From: Clostridia bacterium | GTDB lineage: Bacteria; Bacillota; Clostridia; Christensenellales; Aristaeellaceae | DNA: 9,435 bases | Assembly (NCBI GenBank): GCA_016295665.1 | Contig: JAEDKS010000089.1 | Span: 1 to 9,435 of the forward strand | Direction: 5' to 3' | Shown here: positions 5,994-9,435 of the stretch, piece by piece | Numbering within the stretch: position 1 is the stretch's first letter | Layout: every line of letters begins with the position of its first letter | Notes under the pieces: model-generated | Databases searched by the model: none | Told to the model about the DNA's origin: nothing | Seen by the model: only the letters and a program-made list of their open reading frames with translations | Translations under genes and position numbers: made by a program

Positions 5994-7429
5994 CTTTCAG
6001 CGAAATGAACCTGGTGCCGCAGCTGCTCCGGAACGTGGAGGCCAGCGGCTATACCATCCCCACCCCCATCCAGCAGGCGACGATTCCCCTGGTGCTGCGG
6101 GGCAGCGACGTGCTGGGCTGTGCGCAGACCGGCACCGGCAAGACGGCGGCCTTCGCGCTGCCCATGCTGCAGAACCTGTCCCGGCGCCCGCCGCGGGCCG
6201 ACGAGCCCCGGGTCATCCGGGCGCTCATCCTGACCCCGACCCGGGAGCTGGCGCTGCAGATCTACGAGAACTTCGTGCAGTACGGCAAGCGGATGCCCGT
6301 GGTGCCGGCGGTCATCTACGGCGGCGTGAGCCAGAACGCGCAGGTGGAGGCGCTTCACCGGGGCGCGGATGTGGTCATCGCCTGCCCGGGACGGCTGTGG
6401 GACCTGATGAACCAGGGCTTTGTGCGGCTGGACTGGGTGGAGACCTTCGTGCTGGACGAGGCGGACAGGATGCTGGACATGGGCTTCATTCACGACGTGC
6501 GCCGGGTGGTGAGCAAGCTGCCGGAGAAGCGGCAGACGCTGATGTTCTCCGCCACCATGCCGCCGGAGGTGGAGAAGCTGGCCCTGGATCTGCTGCATGA
6601 GCCGGAGACGGTGAAGGTGGATCCGGTGTCCTCCACGGTGGACGCCATCGACCAGTGCATGTACTACGTGGACAAGGCCAACAAGAAGCACCTGCTGGCG
6701 AAGCTGCTGCGGGAGGATGACGTGGAGAACGCGCTGGTGTTCTCCCGGACGAAGCACGGCGCCGACCGCATCGTGCGCGAGCTGAAGAAGGCCGGCATCG
6801 AGAGCGTCGCCATCCATGGCGACAAGAGCCAGAATGCCCGCCAGGCGGCGCTGACCGCCTTCAAGAGCGGCGCGTGCAGGGTGCTCATCGCCACGGACAT
6901 CGCGGCCCGGGGCATCGACATCGAGGGCCTGAGCCACGTCATCAACTACGACATGCCCATGGAGCCCGAGGCCTACGTGCACCGCATCGGGCGCACGGGC
7001 CGCGCGGGCAGGACGGGCAAGGCCATCTCCTTCTGCTGCATCGACGAGATGAAGCAGAAGGATCAGGTGGAGAAGCTCATCGGCAAGCGCATCCCTCTGC
7101 GGGAGAGCGAGTGGCCCATGGAGATCACCACCCCCACCGACCCCAAGACGCGGCAGCCCCGTCCTGCGGAGCCCCGTCCCGCCCGGGTGAACCTGCGGGG
7201 TGAGGCGGTGCCGGAGAAGAAGCCGGCGCACCGCACGCCGGTGACCATCCCCAAGGGCGGTCAGGCCATCGTCATCGGGCGCAGCGGCAAGGTGAACACC
7301 GTGCCCGCCGCCCGGGGCGCGCAGGCGCATCCCGCCGCGCCGAAGAGCGCTCCGGCAAAGACCACCGCGTCCAAGCCCCGGGTCGCCGCGCCGGTGCAGC
7401 GGGTGAACCGGCACCGGAACAAGGGGTGA
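5990..7429 (+). CDS. rhlE: DEAD-box ATP-dependent RNA helicase, RhlE type
   Basis: A 479-residue cytosolic RNA helicase, expected to unwind short RNA duplexes in ribosome assembly or mRNA decay. All core motifs are visible: aromatic F3 and Q motif GYTIPTPIQ (20-28), motif I AQTGTGKT (45-52), Ia PTREL (83-87), GG (111-112), Ib CPGRL (132-136, Cys for the usual Thr), II DEAD (156-159), III SAT (187-189), IV VFSRTK (250-255), V ATDIAARGID (301-310) and VI HRIGRTGR (331-338). The short motif spacing and a basic, Pro/Ala-rich tail of about 90 residues (390-479) ending RVNRHRNKG fit the RhlE group; the tail probably anchors RNA. The symbol is by family, not proven orthology. F3 sits at the usual distance before the Q motif, which supports the ATG at 5990 despite its weak site (AGGA, 14 bases away). 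The Nudix gene follows within 5 bases. Confidence 0.93.
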   Translation: MTFSEMNLVPQLLRNVEASGYTIPTPIQQATIPLVLRGSDVLGCAQTGTGKTAAFALPMLQNLSRRPPRADEPRVIRALILTPTRELALQIYENFVQYGKRMPVVPAVIYGGVSQNAQVEALHRGADVVIACPGRLWDLMNQGFVRLDWVETFVLDEADRMLDMGFIHDVRRVVSKLPEKRQTLMFSATMPPEVEKLALDLLHEPETVKVDPVSSTVDAIDQCMYYVDKANKKHLLAKLLREDDVENALVFSRTKHGADRIVRELKKAGIESVAIHGDKSQNARQAALTAFKSGACRVLIATDIAARGIDIEGLSHVINYDMPMEPEAYVHRIGRTGRAGRTGKAISFCCIDEMKQKDQVEKLIGKRIPLRESEWPMEITTPTDPKTRQPRPAEPRPARVNLRGEAVPEKKPAHRTPVTIPKGGQAIVIGRSGKVNTVPAARGAQAHPAAPKSAPAKTTASKPRVAAPVQRVNRHRNKG

Positions 7430-7434
7430 CGGGC

Positions 7435-7923
7435 ATGGATGGACGGCTGCGCAACATGGCTTCGCTCTACCTGCTGCGGGGCGATAAGATGCTGCTGCTC
7501 TGGCGGGTAGGCTCCCGCGTGGTCGCGCCGAGCTGGTGCGGCATCGGCGGGCACTTCGAAAGGGCGGAGCTGAACGTCGCCCGCGCCGCCCTGCTCCGGG
7601 AGGTGCAGGAGGAGATCGGCCTGACGGAGGAGGCGCTGTGCGGACTGTCCCTGCGGTACATCACGCTGCGCCTGAAGCAGGGCGAGGTTCGGCAGAACTA
7701 CTACTTCTTCGCCACGCTCCGGGAGGGCGTTCGGGTGTGGGAGACGTGCAGCGAGGGCACTCTCCGCTGGGTGCCTCTGCACGAGGTGGAGGCCCTGCCC
7801 ATGCCCTTCACGGCTTCGGAGGTGCTCCGGCATTACCTCCGGGAGGGAAGGAAAACGCAGCTGCTCTATGGGGGCATCGCCCAGGACACGGGCATGGTGC
7901 CCGTGCCGCTGGAGGAGTTCTGA
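7435..7923 (+). CDS. Nudix hydrolase
   Basis: A 162-residue Nudix-fold pyrophosphohydrolase, expected to cleave a nucleoside diphosphate linked to another group with Mg2+. The Nudix box spans 39-63: G-HFERA-E, then LNVARAALL, then REVQEEIGL. The catalytic REV-x-EE core (R55, E56, E59, E60) is intact, but the gap between E45 and REV is nine residues instead of the canonical seven; I recall this as a feature of a Firmicute subgroup with an RYITLRLK-x-GE-x-RQNYYFFA segment (74-93), also present here. The substrate is unknown (8-oxo-dGTP, ADP-ribose and others are possible). The ATG at 7435 has AAGGGG (7421-7426) 8 bases upstream. A GTG at 7426 overlapping the helicase stop is possible but has no ribosome binding site. 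It shares the helicase transcript and is closed by a good terminator. Confidence 0.9.
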   Translation: MDGRLRNMASLYLLRGDKMLLLWRVGSRVVAPSWCGIGGHFERAELNVARAALLREVQEEIGLTEEALCGLSLRYITLRLKQGEVRQNYYFFATLREGVRVWETCSEGTLRWVPLHEVEALPMPFTASEVLRHYLREGRKTQLLYGGIAQDTGMVPVPLEEF

Positions 7924-7924
7924 C

Positions 7925-7950
7925 GGTCTGCCGCACGGCAGACCCTTTTT
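7925..7950 (+). terminator. Intrinsic terminator of the helicase-Nudix operon
   Basis: GGTCTGCC (7925-7932) and GGCAGACC (7937-7944) form an 8-bp stem with a GCAC loop, followed by C and TTTTT (7946-7950). It lies directly after the Nudix stop codon. Confidence 0.92.
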
Positions 7951-8019
7951 CTGTCGGCCCGCACCGGGCGCTGCCCGGGCTTCGTCTGCATTTTCGCGGT
8001 ACTTCGTCATTTTCTGCGC

Positions 8020-8080
8020 GGGACAGGTAGGGATTTGGAGGGGGCGTGTAGAATATTGAAAAGCCATGCCCTTCTGTCCC
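8020..8080 (+). repeat. Long-range inverted repeat, possible RNA stem
   Basis: GGGACAG (8020-8026) pairs with CTGTCCC (8074-8080). After a small internal loop, AGGG (8029-8032) pairs with CCCT (8069-8072). The 36-base inside includes GGC (8043-8045) and GCC (8063-8065), which could close an inner stem. It could be a structured 5' leader or a small RNA; no promoter was found directly upstream. Confidence 0.4.
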
Positions 8081-8116
8081 TTTGGCGAAGGCCGGGGCGG
8101 GGATGGGATGGCCTCT

Positions 8117-8160
8117 GATTTATATTCATTTCACATTGGTGTGGATAATGGATATGAATC
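8117..8160. repeat. 13-bp inverted repeat with nested CACA/TGTG stem
   Basis: GATTTATATTCAT (8117-8129) faces ATGGATATGAATC (8148-8160): 11 of 13 positions are complementary and the other two are G-U compatible in RNA. Inside, CACA (8132-8135) faces TGTG (8140-8143) around TTGG. It is AT-rich in a GC-rich setting and lies 70 bases before the activase start. It could be a regulator operator, a cruciform or an RNA hairpin. Confidence 0.65.
8140..8148 (-). promoter_or_regulatory. DnaA box, perfect consensus, upstream of the activase gene
   Basis: The - strand reads TTATCCACA exactly. It lies inside the inverted repeat at 8117-8160 and in the spacer of the candidate promoter, about 4.5 kb from the dnaA boxes. 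It may be a DnaA-responsive operator or a titration site; a chance match is less likely in GC-rich DNA but not excluded. Confidence 0.55.
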
Positions 8161-8230
8161 TTCCGCTGGTGTCCGCATGCCGCGCAAGCGGGGTGCCGCC
8201 AGGCTGTGCATCGAAAGAGGTAGGTAGACC

Positions 8231-9435
8231 ATGAAAACATTCCGTGCCGGCATCGACGTCGGCTCGACTACCGTGAAGCTGGTGCTGCTGGACGAGCAGG
8301 ATCGGATCGTATTCGGCGAGTATCGCCGCCACTGTGCCCATACGCAGGAGACGCTGGCGCAGCTGCTGCGGGAGGCCCGGGAGAGGCTGGGCGCCTGCGA
8401 GGTGCGGGTGCGCATCACGGGCTCCGGTGCCATCAACCTGAGCAAGGCGCTGAACATTCCCTTCGTGCAGGAGGTGGTGGCGGTGGCGTCCGCGCTGCGC
8501 AACCGGGCGCCGCAGACGGATGTGGCCATTGAGCTGGGCGGCGAGGACGCCAAGATCATTTACTTCACCGGCGGTCTGGAGGAGCGCATGAACGGCGTGT
8601 GCGCCGGCGGAACGGGCTCCTTCATCGACCAGATGGCATCCCTGCTGCAGACGGACGCCACCGGCCTCAACGAGCAGGCCCGGGGCTATCAGGAGATCTA
8701 TCCCATCGCGGCCCGCTGCGGTGTGTTCGCCAAGTCCGACATTCAGCCCCTCATCAACGACGGCGCCACCACGGCGGATTTGGCGGCGTCCATCTTTCAG
8801 GCGGTGGTGAACCAGACCATCTCCGGCCTGGCCTGCGGCAAGCCCATCCGGGGGCATGTGGCCTTCCTGGGCGGCCCGCTGCACTTCCTGGATCAGCTGC
8901 GGGCCGCGTTTATCCGCACGCTGAAGCTGACCGACGAGACCGCCATCATTCCGGAGAACAGCCACCTGTTTGCTGCCCTGGGCGCGGCGCTGGAGGCCGA
9001 CGACAGCCAGACCCTGCCGCTGGATCATCTGATCGACACCATGAGCCACGGCGTCATGATGACCTTCGAGCTCAAGCGCCTGGAGCCCCTGTTCCGCACC
9101 CACGACGAGTTCGCGGAGTTCCTGCAGCGCCACAGCGCCGCCCGGGTGAAGCGCGGCGAGCTGGCGGACTATCAGGGCGACTGCTTCCTGGGCATTGACG
9201 CCGGCTCTACCACCACGAAGCTGACCCTCATCGGCACGGAGGGCGAGCTGCTCTGGTCGTTCTACGCAGGCAATCAGGGCTCCCCCCTGCAGACCGCCAT
9301 CCGGGCGCTGACCGACCTGAAGGAGAAGCTGCCCGCCGGGGCCCGCATCGCCCGCTCCTGCTCCACGGGCTACGGCGAGAACCTGCTGAAGTCCGCCTTC
9401 TGCCTGGACGAGGGCGAGGTGGAGACCATCGCCCA
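8231..9435 (+). CDS. 2-hydroxyacyl-CoA dehydratase activase (BadF/BadG/BcrA/HgdC family), N-terminal part
   Basis: The first 401 codons of a gene that runs off the window. Activases of this type use ATP and a bridging [4Fe-4S] cluster to push one low-potential electron into a dehydratase or reductase. Domain 1 opens with the ASKHA phosphate loop GIDVGSTTVKLVLL (7-20), and carries GSGAINLSKALNI (64-76), ELGGEDAKII (101-110), NGVCAGGTGSFIDQ (121-134) and AARCGVFAKSDIQ (160-172). C124 and C163 correspond to the cluster ligands of HgdC. A second ATPase domain begins at GIDAGSTTTKLTLI (321-334). Such tandem starts are typical of the giant Clostridia activases of about 1,400 residues that also carry dehydratase-like C-terminal domains; that part is not visible here. 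The true substrate of the giant type is not established. The ribosome binding site is AAGAGG, 10 bases from ATG. Confidence 0.92.
   Translation, partial: MKTFRAGIDVGSTTVKLVLLDEQDRIVFGEYRRHCAHTQETLAQLLREARERLGACEVRVRITGSGAINLSKALNIPFVQEVVAVASALRNRAPQTDVAIELGGEDAKIIYFTGGLEERMNGVCAGGTGSFIDQMASLLQTDATGLNEQARGYQEIYPIAARCGVFAKSDIQPLINDGATTADLAASIFQAVVNQTISGLACGKPIRGHVAFLGGPLHFLDQLRAAFIRTLKLTDETAIIPENSHLFAALGAALEADDSQTLPLDHLIDTMSHGVMMTFELKRLEPLFRTHDEFAEFLQRHSAARVKRGELADYQGDCFLGIDAGSTTTKLTLIGTEGELLWSFYAGNQGSPLQTAIRALTDLKEKLPAGARIARSCSTGYGENLLKSAFCLDEGEVETIA

Larger units (their letters stand above)
7951..8230. other. 280-bp gene-free leader upstream of the activase gene
   Basis: No convincing gene lies here on either strand; the short open frames lack family-like sequence and ribosome binding sites. 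The region holds a small GCCCG/CGGGC hairpin (7957-7961/7965-7969), a longer-range stem (8020-8080), and an AT-rich extended inverted repeat with a DnaA box (8117-8160). It ends with AAGAGG (8215-8220), 10 bases before the activase ATG. A possible promoter is TTCACA (8130-8135), 17 bases, TATGAA (8153-8158); its -10 is only a partial match. I do not recognise a known riboswitch. Confidence 0.55.

Noticed and set aside
5933..7414. 493-codon open frame on the - strand opposite the helicase
   Set aside because: It is composition-driven and antisense to a helicase with every DEAD-box motif in place.
8020..8080. A known riboswitch or 6S/SRP-type RNA in the activase leader
   Set aside because: No conserved core of a known class could be identified by eye; only generic stems are visible.
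7868..8240. Short open frames across the activase leader on both strands (7868-8059 +, 8007-8240 -)
   Set aside because: They lack ribosome binding sites and family-like sequence, one overlaps the Nudix end and terminator, and the inverted repeats explain the region better.
8599..9198. 199-codon + strand frame inside the activase
   Set aside because: It is a frame-shifted reading of the activase, whose own frame stays open across this stretch with conserved motifs.

Overview
The window is a GC-rich bacterial chromosome segment, with most third codon positions G or C. Its gene content suggests an anaerobic Firmicute, probably a high-GC gut Clostridia relative. The pointers are a large 2-hydroxyacyl-CoA dehydratase activase with tandem ATPase domains, a pyrimidine-nucleoside phosphorylase, Firmicute-type terminators and AGGAGG-like ribosome binding sites. 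This placement is inference; no rRNA or other marker is present. I see no tRNA, rRNA, CRISPR array, insertion sequence or phage gene.

Left part (1-2083): the C-terminal end of an unrecognised gene, two GC-rich hairpins, then a divergent NCS2-type (AzgA/PbuG-like) permease on the + strand. A bidirectional terminator separates the permease from dnaA, which converges on it.

Centre (2084-4075): dnaA on the - strand, a promoter and DnaA-box region of about 240 bp that is the best oriC candidate here, and a small PNPOx-like split-barrel protein, also on the - strand. dnaA is not followed by dnaN, and the usual origin neighbours (rpmH, rnpA, recF, gyrB) are absent from the window.

Right part (4076-9435), all + strand: an SCP2-like lipid-binding-domain protein followed by pyrimidine-nucleoside phosphorylase (probably one transcript); a terminator; a strong extended -10 promoter; a RhlE-type DEAD-box RNA helicase coupled to a Nudix hydrolase; a good intrinsic terminator; a gene-free leader of about 280 bp with two extended inverted repeats and one perfect DnaA box; and the first 401 codons of the activase, cut by the window edge. 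If replication starts at the DnaA-box region, the right-hand genes and dnaA run with the forks, while the permease, the left-edge gene and the PNPOx-like gene run against them.

Most genes are housekeeping. The observations most worth checking are intergenic: the inverted repeat with a DnaA box at 8117-8160, the origin-like region of a dnaA uncoupled from dnaN, and a five-codon minicistron overlapping the helicase start. One coding observation also stands out: the permease appears to have lost the acidic substrate-site residues of its family.
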